A stretch of 64,000 bases of DNA from Beaufortia kweichowensis (taxonomy: Eukaryota > Chordata > Actinopteri > Cypriniformes > Gastromyzontidae). Shown here in pieces: positions 27,622 to 39,346 of this stretch. Within the stretch, counting starts at the first letter, position 1, and each line of letters opens with the position of its first letter. A program made the position numbers and the translations under genes. Where the stretch lies: contig CM032808.1 of the NCBI GenBank assembly GCA_019155185.1, forward strand, positions 15,676,379 through 15,740,378, in the 5' to 3' direction. The notes beneath the pieces are model-generated. The model made no database searches and had not been told where the DNA came from. It saw nothing but the letters and a program-made list of their open reading frames with translations.

Positions 27622-27715
27622 CTGTTTAAAGCATGGCAGGCATGAGAGAGATCCAGAGAATAGTAACGGATGTCTATCCACTGGGATTATCCTGCTGAAG
27701 ACATCTTGGTGCTGA
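27622..27715 (+). other. Candidate second exon of orphan transcript
   Basis: Begins directly after the acceptor TTTTCCAG. In the phase set by the candidate first exon it encodes about 31 residues with two Cys close to the ends and a charged middle (GRHERDPENSNG), then TGA. No good donor or nearby AATAAA was found downstream, so the true 3' end is unknown. Confidence 0.2.
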
Positions 27716-29420
27716 GCAGCAGTGGATTTAAAAGCACTTTACCGATAATAACGCCACTCCTGACTGAAGAACAAGGTCCCACAGAACACTAAAAGAGAAA
27801 AAAATGAGAACCAGCAAGCCGAGCGGAGTGCCGTGCTAAAGAAAACACTGTCTCATCTTTAGATTCTTTGAACTCCCTAAGCACCTGCTCTCCAGCAGAA
27901 TAATCCCTTGTTCTTTGCTTTTCTCTCCCCACAGCACTATAACACATGTTGTAGTACAGTGTAGGTTTGTTTCTTCTTCAATTCGATGTCTGGGATCTTC
28001 ATTCAAAGCGGCCATTACAGAGACAGAAAGGAATTTCTGAAGTTGTCTTGGGGAGCTTTTTTGTATCGGGGTGATTGACTGATCTATCGTGTTTGGTCTT
28101 TCATCCAATTTGGATGTGATTCTAGGCACAGATATGTAAACTGTTGCATTTTGCAGTAGGAGAATTTAATAGTGTGTTAAAATTTAAACCTAAAAATGAT
28201 GACAAATTTTGCAGTAATCATTAGCTCATAAAACTTTTTTGGATGCATTAAGGTAAAAGTATTTTTTTAACTTTTGGGCTTTAGCACACCTTTTTAACCT
28301 GTCAAAAATATCCATATATGAATGTCAGTGAGTTGGGATAATAATCCACTTTTGGCAAATTCAGACCTGTCTGAGTTTGGCCTGTAGTCAGGGTGTCCCA
28401 ACTCTTTAAAAGTACTTTATCTTTGCCTGGTACACTGACACCGTGCCATTCACAACAGCTGACATAATCCTTTCTGTTTTCCACCTTTTTAAATGAGAGG
28501 TTTCTGTCTCGGATTTGCTCATGCATCCCATTAAATAACCAAACATATAAATGAGAGACGTGCATCTTTGTCTTTTCCTGCATACTTGTTTAGTTATATC
28601 AGACATGCTGAAGGTTGGCTTTGTTGCATGAAGGGTACCTTTATCATCTTCTTTTCATTCACATGACAACTATCAACTCTCTGTGAACCCTGTGTCATTA
28701 AATGCCTGCCGATGCTGAAAATGTGGCTTTGTAGTTTGAGATTTGTAAACATGCATTGTTAATATTTGTCAGTGATTTGCTTTTGGTTTTTTAAAGTCAA
28801 GAAGAAATCCTAAACGTTAAAGACTAAAGAACATTTACACAACAACCTTTTATCATTTCAAAAGGAAACATGTAGCAATTATTTTCACATCATTACCTAT
28901 TCACAACTGGGCTCAGTGGTGTCTTTGAAAAAAGTTGGGTTAAAGCAAAGACTTCACAGGAGCCCTGTTTATCCTAACTGACTCGTCATGCAAAGCCTTT
29001 TATGTTTCTCAGCTGCCATCTTGAAAGGTCACAGGGGTTTGGGCACCATGGGGCAATGCATGCTGGGATACACAGGCAGTAGAGAGGCCACTCTCCAGTG
29101 ACTCTGACCTTCACATGATTCTGTGCCGCTTGTTGCCAGGGGGAGTTGGCAGCTGTCTGACAACAGAAGCCATTGCCATTCGTTCTGGTTCTTTCAGTTA
29201 GACCGCTCTTGTATTTTAATGCCTCACCTATATTTAAATTCAGTTTATAGCAAACCTTTGAAGTCATACATGAATATTCTTGTGTTTGCTAAGTTTAATA
29301 AAACTATAATGTCAAATATTCAGTCATCTTCCTTCATAGTTACCCATGTAGTCCATTAATTTATTGTGTAGCTTTGAAAAGTATGATTCATTTTAGTGCA
29401 TTTGTTTGTCTTTGGAAAGT
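27716..29420. other. Intergenic, no gene recognised
   Basis: ORFs at 27836-28129 and 28302-28606 on the minus strand lack protein features. At 29008-29090 a CTGCCATCTTG (YY1-like), AAGGTCA and GCATGCTGGGA (ZNF143-like) occur within about 70 nt, which could be a weak regulatory element. Confidence 0.45.
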
Positions 29421-29491
29421 TCAGTTTTAGGGGTATATATATATTAAATCCAGTTTTAGTTCAGTTTTAGGGGTATATATATATTAAATCC
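29421..29491. repeat. Tandem duplication, 40-bp period
   Basis: A segment starting TCAGTTTTAGGGGTATATAT at 29421 recurs identically at 29461, for about 31 matching bases in the second copy. It is a recent local duplication. Confidence 0.95.
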
Positions 29492-32400
29492 ACTAAATCC
29501 ACTGTCAATCACCCCAAGATATATTGAAACTATTGAAATATTACAAACATGCATATGATTTTATGATTTAAATAATTCAGTAAGTTTAAATTTACTACAG
29601 ACTGGTGAGACTTACCCAAAAAGAATGTAAAACATATCTTGCATTTTTAGTTCATGATTATATTTTAATATCAATTAATTTTACAAACTTAAAAAAAATA
29701 AACTGGGGCTGCACAATATAATTCATTCTAGTGAGTTAGTTTGTTCAGACAAAATATGCACAAAATATCAATAAGTGAATGTAGAGACATTTCAGTCTGC
29801 ACAAATATAAATCCTGTGTAATGCTGATGTGCAAGGCCAAGGCTTTAAATTCTGATTCATAGCTCGATGGTATAAACTGGTGTCAGTGTTGTGTGCTTTG
29901 AATAGCATTTTTGTTTAATGTGGAGTTATCGCTGTCTGGCAGTACTACACTCCGCTAACCTGACAAAACAGCACCATTAGAAATAAATGTGCTTGATCCC
30001 AGCCATAATCCCTTTGACTAGACATCCTAATGCAGGTTAACACCTCCAAGTTCTCCAATTAAAGTGATCAGACAAACAATGTTCGGGTCCGTTTTCCTTA
30101 ATCTGCTCATGCCGAGTGCACATGAGTTGCAGAACCTGACATGGTTTCTACATGAAAGTGCTGACGTTAATAAATACAAGAGCTTAAAAATTGTAAATGT
30201 ACTCACAGCTGCATTAATCTTCATCTTATTCTGCCCTTTTACACATACATCACAGCTTATTTTGTCATTTGAAAAACAGCCCCGTAAATCTCTAGGAAGC
30301 AGTTTTTTTGTACAGCATTTGGAGATGCTATTTGGAGATCTTCTGAGCATGGTTTTGTGCATGTACATACGTTTATATTGTGGATCTTCAGCCCCAGTTT
30401 CCCATGGACACAATGCAGGAAGGGCTGCTGTAACTAGAGACGGCCACAATGGCAACGCTGAAAGATAAAATGAAATCAAAACAAGCTGATGACAGCGACG
30501 CCACTTGTGTCAGAATTTGAGACGAGGGTCACCATCTCCCCCGCTGAGATATTTCACAATGTTTTCTTCAAAAAACACACATACTCATGTCCAGTTCTTC
30601 TTTGCTAGCCATCGTTTTATTCACTTTATCTTATAATATAATCTTCAGCCTTTGTTTTCACCTTTCTACACCAAAGTGAAAGCCTAAACATGACAACTAT
30701 GAAATCATCTCTGGGATTAAAACAGGTAGATATGTGAAAAGCAGGGGGAATGTGATTGGTTGGGCCTCCCATCACTCATCCATGGGTTTGGTCTATCCTT
30801 TGAGTTTGTCATCTCTGAGGGGGTCTTTGTCATTCTCAGTCACTATAGGGATCTGTCACACATATGACACTGTTCTTTAGGGCTCTGAGAGACATGCTTA
30901 TACATTGGGGTTCATATGATAAGATGAGTCATCAGTTTATAATGGCAACAGTGTCAGGTTTCTTCATGCTTTGCTTATGGACAATGTAGCTTAGAGAGAC
31001 CAGAGCTCGACTGATAATTTCTTGAGAGACGTGGTCAATATGATTTGTCATGTGGAAAAATATCTTTTTGTGAAATTTGATGTGCATACAGCTTTAGATG
31101 AATAACCTAAGGGTGAGTACATTCATTTTTGGGTGAATGATAATGCACTTAATGCTAGATGCAAAATTCAATTTTAGGTGATTTTTGCATGAGCTGTTCC
31201 TTTATTAAATATTTGACGAGTATTTCCATCTGTAAATTTATCAACTGTAAACATTTGTGAGTTTATATACTTGATTTATTCTTAAATAATAGTAAAGTTA
31301 ACCAAACTGTGCAACAACATGAATAGGATAAGAAAAATAAAATGTTAAACATATGAATCTGATATAAATCTTGTTATTTGGATGTTTCTAGATGACAGCT
31401 CTGGACAATCTCAGCCAACTTTATAGGTGAATTCTGGGATTCCTTTCAACAATAATAAAGGAAATACCATGTATGCATGACGGATGATTATGATGAGAAA
31501 CATAAATTCAGTCAGGTATGTCCAAACGTTTGACAGAAAGTGTGTTTGTTTGCACAAGAGGTTTTCTTCTGAATTTCATAAGTGTTTTTTTCTCTTCAGG
31601 TTCTTTTAAAGGGCTGCTCTCCATCAGGCTTCAGAAATCCCACCGGTTCTGATCCGCCACAGCCGCGCTGCCCATTTTCCTCTAGCCAGCCTTTACTTTT
31701 TATTTTGTTCAAGGAAGTCCAGGCTTTACCCCAATTAGATATTTTCTGGAAACATTACACCATAATGGCAGATCTCGAGCAGCACATGTTTTTGATTTTG
31801 AATCTTGAGCCCTGGCAAAGTATAATTTCAAAACAATTGCAACAATTGGATGGCTTACATTTTTGGTAATTTGTTGGAACTCACTAAAACTGTAGCTCTG
31901 TTGTTCATTACGGTTATTCGAGCGCTCGCATTATCACCTGCTTCAATGCAGAGAGTACGACACAAACAGTCAGCATACATTTCATATTCATGTCACTTTT
32001 TGATTTGGAGCAGCTAAGCCTTCCAACAAATCACATTTAAATGCTGCTACTTAGCCAGTGTTGCTTTAGGAGCTTTCCAAGTGTAATTTTGCATTGCAAA
32101 GGTTGCTCAAAAACATGCCATTATTATCAGACCAGCTAACTGTATCTGACTTACATGTTTCATAAAAGCATAACCGTGTGGTTTCCACCCATTTCTCGTT
32201 TACGGTGCCTTTTTTTGAACTGGCGGGCGTCACGCTATGTGTAGGTCTTTTAACACTTCTCCGCTCCCTCGACCCACCACAGACACTGGTGCATCTCACT
32301 GAAACTGCAGCAGACAACTGCTTATATCCAGCTGGGTCATTAACAACCACATCCTGGTCCAAATGAAACACAGCCCCTGCCCACAGACAGCCGTCAAACA

Positions 32401-35400
32401 TATGGACTGATGTTTAAAGGTAAAGATATGGCTTCCTTAATCTGGTGATATTTAATAAAAATAATATTCAAATATTTTCCAGGTGTAAAGCGGCGTCGTT
32501 TTTAACCAGAAACTTTAAAGGTTGATTATGTGGAATAATGTGTCTAATGTGGGGCTATAAATCACATCTGCAAATTACATAATAAATGCATAAGCAAATT
32601 ACGTCCTACTTACGCACAATTACCTTGTTAGGAGGTGACGTTTAAATAATAGTGGTTAAATTCATGCCAGCTAACTCTATTAGTAAGTCTTTCCCCACTA
32701 GTTTTAATCCTGTTGATTTTGGGTCTGTGATGTTCGCCACATATTGCTGACATTTATATAACTCCATGCGCAGACGGAGTATAAAAATATTACTGTTCAG
32801 CATTACTGTTTATTTAGTTTGAACAATATATTATATTCTTTTTAATGCCTTGCTGTCTTTGTCTGGGTAAGAAAAAGAGAAAAAAGCTCATAAAGACATT
32901 AATAATAGTCTGGAGAAATCATCCCATGAATTAGTTCTTCAATTGGTTTTTCCTGCATTTTTCCTAGACCTGCATTTATTTGCTTGTAGAAGACAAGTGG
33001 GAACCAACTTTTAGTAGGACGTGACCTTCCTTGCATTAAAACAAAAGGTGCCAGATGTATTTTATAAGTCATTTGCAGCCTGTCTCATAACATTAGACAT
33101 CCCAAGATTTATAGTACCGGGCATTTTCCTTTCTGTCTTGCATTACTAATCAACCTGTAAAACTCACACTGCTGGAGTTGTGAAGAAAAAATAATCAATG
33201 AGTGTCTATAAACTTTAGGCAGAATGCCCATTCTTATAAGTGCAATGTTGGTTTTTGTAAGTAAACAATGATGAAAGCAACTAATCCAATAGATGAAAGT
33301 CAATGCAGAGCGTTTAAGTCGTTAAGCAGAAACTAAATGTTGGAAATGTGGCATTTTGTAGTCAAAAATCATATCTGCCTTATTTTATGGTTAAGCATGA
33401 CTTTAACAGAGCCATAAATTTACAATTTACTTCGTTCTCCGCTACACCACTGATTTAAAATCAACAGGTGTCATTGTTAAAAATGTCTCACTGGTGCCTT
33501 ATGGGAAAAGCACAGATAAAGACAGCTGAGTGAAGTCGTTTTGTGTGAAAAACGACACCAGAAAATCATTCATGCGTCTCACTGTAAACTCATCTCCTCT
33601 CATTATATGTGACAAACTAAAACAAACAGTAGGAAAGGAAAGGATCTGTCTCTGTAAGCGTGAATCGGCATCCATCACGCAAATCTCAAATCCCACACAG
33701 GGAAGAGGTTTGTCCGTTTGATTTCATTTTCATAAGACATGCTTCTCACATGACCAGATAACTTGTCGTCCAACAGCTGGGCCAAACAGGTGGGAGCACG
33801 TCTTCTCATTGGACGAGTTCAGCAGCCAATGGCTACCTACAGAACTGGGTCTAATTGGTTTAAGCTGAGGGGTAGATGATGGAGAACATGTTCCAGAATG
33901 ATCTTAAGAAGGCCACGGTCTAAAGTTTACCCACGGGACAGATGGAGTTTGTAACACTTTTGACAAGCTGCGGAAGGCATGAAGGGAGATCATCTCATGG
34001 GGTCCATTAGACATTCAACAGCAGCTTTGTGAAATGGCAACTAATTAGACACTTTTATGTCTCATAGCCAGTCCCTTCTGCAGCAGTTTTACAGGAGACC
34101 AGATTCAGATTCTTCAGTCTTGTTGTTCTTTTTTGACAGAACTGTAGTTCAGATTAAAGGTCAAGAGTATAATTCTTCAAATTCTTATAAATCTAGTTCT
34201 GTTTTTTGTGTTTATGCTTTTACAGTAAATGTAGATGTAAAAGTATATAGTATTTCTCCATTTACACCTATTTAAAATTAGTTGTGTATGCTGATAAAAT
34301 TGCATTCTTTGCCAGAAACATTTACATCACAATTTTTTTTGGTTTTCTATAGTTGGTAGAGCTAAAAACAAGAAATGGATATATCTTCTTGTACATACAC
34401 TTCTTTTACAGTTCAGGACAGTTGTTAGTAAAAGGCATTATAACCGTTTATGCTCTTGTAACTCAGTTGGTAGCAATTTGTTAACATTGGGCAGCATTGT
34501 TAAACATGACATTTATTACTGATATCTGTTAATAATTTCATAAACCCCTGTTGGGACATCAGCAAAATCTGTGCATGAGTTTTCTACTTTAAAAGAATTA
34601 AATGCACATGCATTATGGATTTGACAAAAAAAACAAATTTCTGAGAGGCAACATACTTTCAAAGCATAATACCTTAAGGTTTGCAAAAGAACTGCATGTG
34701 AACTACACTGTAGTCTTAAAGGGGGAAAAGAATATTTTAATGATAATTTAATGACAGAAATAAAAACGTGTTGTTCTTGACTCTTTTCCATCGCCTGTAT
34801 CACCGAGGATAGTTACAGTATCAAAATAAATAGAAAGAGACAAATTGTGCATGCACTAGTCTAATCCATCTCACAGCGAAACAACAGCTCGATGGTATAT
34901 TGTGAACGCAGATGGAGCCAGAACCACTAATATGTCTTTGATGCGTAGGGTTTTCCGTAAGCGGATCTGGGGATGAAGTCTAGTCCCTCGCAGTCTGTGA
35001 CAGCAGGGCTTCTCATCATTATGTAATTAAGAGCTAGTTTTTTTCTGTCCAGCAGTATAACTTACTCAAATAGTGTCTGGAATAATTAGAACTGTAGTCT
35101 TGTCTGGTTTTGCAGAGCCGGATAGTCTGCCAGGAGATGCATGAAGCATTTTCAAAAGCTGGAATTTAGTGGAACAGTTTAGAGACAGTGACATGAGCTC
35201 AAATAGTTTGTCAGGATAATGTGGTCAAAACCAGCGTCTCCTTATGGAGTTATAAAGTGGTTATTCTGACAGACTTCAGTGGCATCGCTGTAAATCTTTA
35301 GTATGTGCTCGAATCCAAAACCGCATATTTTGGGTTGGTTGTACGAATGAATATCCATCTAATTGGTCTGAATAATCACAGTAGGCTGGTTTTAGAGATG

Positions 35401-36898
35401 CATTTAGTAGGGGGCATTTACACACGATTGCTTTTAAAGAATGTGTTTGTGTACATTCTTCCTTGTGAGAGCTATATATAAAAAAATCTTCCTCCCTGAC
35501 TTTTAACTGTATGTACCTGTTCTTTAAAGCTCAAAATACATTTTCTTTTACAGAAAAAGCCTTGGCACCACCATCATTGCCAAGCCCAAGGGCTATGTCA
35601 GAGGTCAGAGGAGGTCACGACCTTAAGGTCAAACCCTCATTAGGCTACCGCAGGTCTACCGTGACTGATTACTTGACAGTCCAATCAGAAAACAGAACAG
35701 ATTGATGTATGCATTAGAGCCTGTGGTGTCATGCATAGATGTATGAACCCAACAGACGGCAACGCACCATCAGGACATCAACGCTAGCAGCAGGTGACTA
35801 GACAAATGACTTATACAACTACCAACATACACGCACTCCCCCTCCTTCCTAAATAAGCTCGGCTTATTTATTTCTGGCAGCCACGAGTGCCTGTGGGTGT
35901 TTTTCATCCCGTGCTTGACGACAGGTCCGTACTAAAAATGAGTCTCCATAGGAATCCTCTTCTCAGATGTGGTTAGGAAGAGAGAGAGGTTTGCTCGCCC
36001 TATCAGCGGGCAGGGCTGATCGGTGGGGATTTTCAGCAAATCGGTCTTGAAAAACACAGAAATGTTGGGAATGAAAGTCTGGTTGGTTGTCATCCTTTGC
36101 TATGTTCCAGATTCTAAAGACTTGCACAGAGGTCATTAATCTTCTTTTTCTATCTCATTCCAGGGCAGTTTTTTCAAATATATATTGTGTTCCTAAAGGT
36201 CTTTGGAATACCAAGGAGGGAAAATTCAGGAAAAGAAAGATGAGATGACACCACGGGACATTTCGCTGGCTGCTTTATACTATGTTGCCATAATCTATGG
36301 AAGCACTTGTGTCTGGAGCACATGGAGACATTTGTCATGTTTTAGATCTCACTATAGTCTACAAATGGCAATGTGGAGATTTTATGCATCACCAAGACCA
36401 GCTAATATAATGTTACAGGATAGTCAGTCCATCATAATGTGATACAGTGTCCCTACTGTAGTTCCACGTTTCTCATAATAAATGGCCTGGTAATATGAAA
36501 CACTGGAAGACGATCTAAATCTCTCTTATTAAAAAATATTACATTTGAACTAAACCCAGCCTTTATAAAGTCCTCTTTAAATTTAAAATAGAAGCTTTTG
36601 TATGCCATGTCGGTGAGATTTGATCTATATTTGAGCATACTCTTTCACAAAAGTTGACAAAATTAACAGCTTTACAAATGTTTAATCTTTCTCTTCCTAG
36701 ATGACTTAAAATTGATGACCTATATACATGTTTTTGTCCACACTTTTAACCTGATAATTGTCCTGATAATATTCATCATATGCATGAAAATACATCTGAA
36801 ATACGATTTTTTAAAATACTTTAAGTTAAAAAAATTATTTAAATTTTTCTTGTTTATTGTTATGTAAATTTGTCAAAAATATATTCTTGAGTCTTAGA
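29492..36898. other. Intergenic, no gene recognised
   Basis: The longest ORFs (30027-30479 minus, 30064-30468 plus) are mutual antisense shadows. A half-copy of the 11010-type element lies at 31110-31205. Three CCAAT motifs (33809, 33823 and 33856, either strand) fall within about 50 nt. A tRNA A-box-like stretch lies at 34459-34480. More complex blocks, possibly conserved non-coding, are at 33730-34040 and 35560-36060. Confidence 0.5.
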
Positions 36899-36955
36899 TC
36901 AATATATAGTTTGTCATAATTAGATTAAAATTCAACTATGAAATAATAAAGTAAA
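36899..36955. repeat. Interspersed repeat shared with hs3st3 intron
   Basis: ATCAATATATAGTTTGTCAT, then an A/G variant, ATTAGATTA and AATTCAACTAT match 1182-1236 with a few substitutions. The two copies define an unnamed AT-rich repeat. Confidence 0.85.
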
Positions 36956-36979
36956 TACTATAAAGTGTTGGAACACTAA

Positions 36980-37165
36980 CAGTTAACAGGTTAAAAATGT
37001 TGTTTTATTTTAACCCATGATTGATATGGACAACATATGGTAAAATATGGACAGAACAAACTGTTGGGTTATAAATAAACCTATGCTCGATTATTGTTTT
37101 CCATTTTGGGATAAAACAACCCAGCAAAACAGTTCTGTCCTTATTTTACCCAACCAAGTTTTTTA
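36980..37165. repeat. AT-rich element with TTGGGTT/AACCCA motifs
   Basis: Alternating TTTTAACCCA, CTGTTGGGTTATAA, ACAACCCAGCAAAACAG and TTTACCCAACC on both strands resemble a degraded short DNA element of fish genomes. The boundaries are approximate. Confidence 0.45.
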
Positions 37166-37845
37166 GAGTAAAATCAAATGCTCTCTGTAATGAAATTGTC
37201 CCAATATCATGTGCAACTGCCAACACGCAGCAAATCATGGTTGCTGGCTGTGACATAACTAAAGTCTATTGGCATCCTTTGATATGTCCTATCCAACTTC
37301 TCCGGTTCAAAAGAAAATGCGTAGAAAAATAACAGCTTTAAAAAGTGATGAACTACGTTTGCCAAGCCTGATCATCAAACCGTATGACAGTCTCTCCACA
37401 GCTAAAACTAACAGGAAAGCAAAACCCAGCTGCCCAATCCAAACACAGAACACAGTCCAGGTACACATCTGAACCATCAACACACTATTTTTACCAAGCT
37501 GACAACTGGAAAAGCACTTATCTTTGTAAACCTGGAGCGGTATCGCTTTCCATCATTTACAGGCGTTTTATGACTACTGTGAGGCTCAAGGGTGCTAATT
37601 AAAATGGTATTTTGTGCCTTTTACTATATTTCACCGTGTGGTGAAATTCTGCTGTGCATTTGTCAAACGGTGGTAACAGTGTTTTCTCAATTAGACAGTA
37701 TAAAACTGTCATTAACTTTTCAGTCGAGGAGCAACTCTTTTTGCTGTATGTTTAAGTATAAAAACAGTAAGAATAAGAATAATATCTCAAACTTCAATAA
37801 TGCAGCTCTGTTTTTCAGTGTTTTCTCTGAATGAATAGACATTAC
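37166..37845. other. Intergenic, no gene recognised
   Basis: AT-rich with small unsupported ORFs. Ends in ATTAC (37841-37845), a possible target-site duplication of the LTR element that follows; no matching copy was found at its other side. Confidence 0.5.
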
Positions 37846-38246
37846 TGTCACGATGTCACCTGTCTTCGTGTATTTAAACTTCACTTCCCACGTCACCCTG
37901 CACCTCCGCACACCTGTTGTTCATTGTCATCATCATCATCACCAACACCTGACCGTCATCACCACTCGTGTATAAAGGACACTCACCCCCTACCAGTCAC
38001 TGTCCTGTCTAAACGTTTGTTACCTGGACTAATACCTGTGTGTTACTACAAATACCTGTGGATTCATCTTCGTCTCATCGTCTTCATCGTCTTCTCGTCG
38101 TCCGTGTTCACCTTTACCCATCAGCACTTCTAAGGACAGTATTTGTTTAAGTTACATTCCTGTTTTGTTTTATCTTCTTGTGTTTGTTTTATTAAAGACA
38201 CCCTTTGTTTGGCATCCGCTGACTCCGTCCCTTCTGTTCGGTAACA
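37846..38246 (+). mobile_element. LTR of a retrotransposon (401 bp)
   Basis: Starts TGTCAC and ends GTAACA, an imperfect inverted pair typical of LTR ends. Inside are a TATA box (TATAAAG, 37971) about 20-30 nt before the expected transcript start and a polyadenylation signal ATTAAA (38191-38196) followed by T-rich sequence. This gives a U3-R-U5 order on the + strand. The bases after the LTR (GAAGACAGGACC) are not a standard TGG primer-binding site. The gag-like ORF begins 20 nt later. No second LTR was found downstream. Confidence 0.75.
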
Positions 38247-38266
38247 GAAGACAGGACCACAACAGA

Positions 38267-39346
38267 ATGAGTCAGTCGGATGCTTTCCGGGATTTATTTG
38301 AAGCGGCTCGTCAAGCCTTCCACGAGCGCTCCACCACCACTCCCACCGCACCTAGCACTACCGTCAACACTCCTCCCTCTCCGGTTGTTGTCGCAAGTCC
38401 CGGCGCCGCCGAGAGTTCTGCCGCGGTCAAGATGGCTGCCGCCGAGAGTTCTGCCGCAGCCAAGATGGTCGCCGCCGAGAGTTCTGCCGCGGTCAAGATG
38501 GCCGCTTCCGAGAGTCACGTCCCGGCCAAGATGGCCGCTTCCGAGAGTCACGTCCCGGCCAAGATGGCCGCTTCCGAGAGTCACGTCCCGGCCAAGATGG
38601 CGCTTCCGAGTCACGCGTCCGGCCAAGATGGCGCTTCCGAGAGTCACGTCCCGCCAAGATGGCCGCTTCCGAAGTCACGCCCCGGCCAAGATGGCGCTTC
38701 CGAGAGTCGCGCCAGATGGCGCTTCCGAAGCCACGCCCCGCCAAGATGGCCGCTTCGAAGTCACGTCCGGCCAAGATGGCGCTTCCGAAGTCACGTCCGG
38801 CCAAGATGGCGCTTCGAAGTCGCGTCCGGCCAAGATGGCCGCTTCCGAGTCGCGTCCGGCCAAGATGGCCGCTTCGAGAGTCACGCCCGGCCAAGATGGC
38901 GGCTTCGAGAGTCACGCCCCGGCCAAGATGGCGCTTCCCGAGTCACGCCCGGCCAAGATGGCCGCTTCGAAGTCACGTCCGGCCAAGATGGCCGCTTCCG
39001 AAGTCACGCCCGGCCAAGAGGGCGTTCGAGCCTCCAGTCCGGCCGAGATGGCGTTCGAAGCCTCCAGTCCCGCCGAGAGGGCGTTCGAGCCCCAGTCCCG
39101 GCCGAGAGGGCCGTTCGAGCCCCAGTCCGGCGAGAGGGCCGTTCGAAGCTCTCCAGTCCCGCCAAGAGGGCCGTTCCCGAGCCTCCAGTCCGGCCAAGAG
39201 GGCCGTTCGAGCCTCCAGTCCCGCCAAGAGGCCGTTCGAGCCTCCAGTCCCGCCAAGAGGGCCGTTCCCGAGCCTCCAGTCCCGGCCAAGAGGGCCGTTC
39301 CCGAGCCTCCAGTCCCGGCCAAGAGGGCCGTTCCCGAGCCTTCTTA
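38267..39346 (+). pseudogene. Truncated gag-like ORF of an LTR element
   Basis: The ATG at 38267 opens a protein starting MSQSDAFRDLFEAARQAFHE, then a Ser/Thr/Pro-rich linker (about residues 22-45). After that come 11-residue repeats of the form AKMAASESHVP. This looks like the N-terminus of a fish Ty3/gypsy-type Gag; no capsid, zinc knuckle, protease or reverse transcriptase follows. From about 38600 single-base length changes in CC/CCC and GG/G runs push the repeats through all three frames. The real reading frame is therefore lost, or the assembly has run-length errors. The family assignment is a resemblance, not proved. Confidence 0.6.
38404..39345 (+). repeat. GC-rich 33-bp coding minisatellite, about 30 units
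   Basis: The unit is GCCAAGATGGCCGCTTCCGA followed by GAGTCACGTCCCG, encoding A-K-M-A-A-S-E-S-H-V-P. Three earlier units have SSAAV in place of SHVP. After about 39010 the unit becomes GCCAAGAGGGCCGTTCCCGA followed by GCCTCCAGTCCCG (A-K-R-A-V-P-E-P-P-V-P), so the array drifts from left to right. Unit lengths vary between about 28 and 33 because of run-length changes. The array is far more GC- and CpG-rich than anything nearby. Confidence 0.95.

Noticed and set aside
30027..30479. 150-codon minus-strand ORF and the opposing 134-codon ORF
   Set aside because: Mutual antisense ORFs without any recognisable motif or conserved start context.
34455..34505. tRNA-like A-box stretch as a tRNA gene
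   Set aside because: No B-box or cloverleaf follows; at best a fragment of a SINE head.
38404..39345. CRISPR-like array
   Set aside because: Units are contiguous tandem repeats without unique spacers, in a vertebrate genome.
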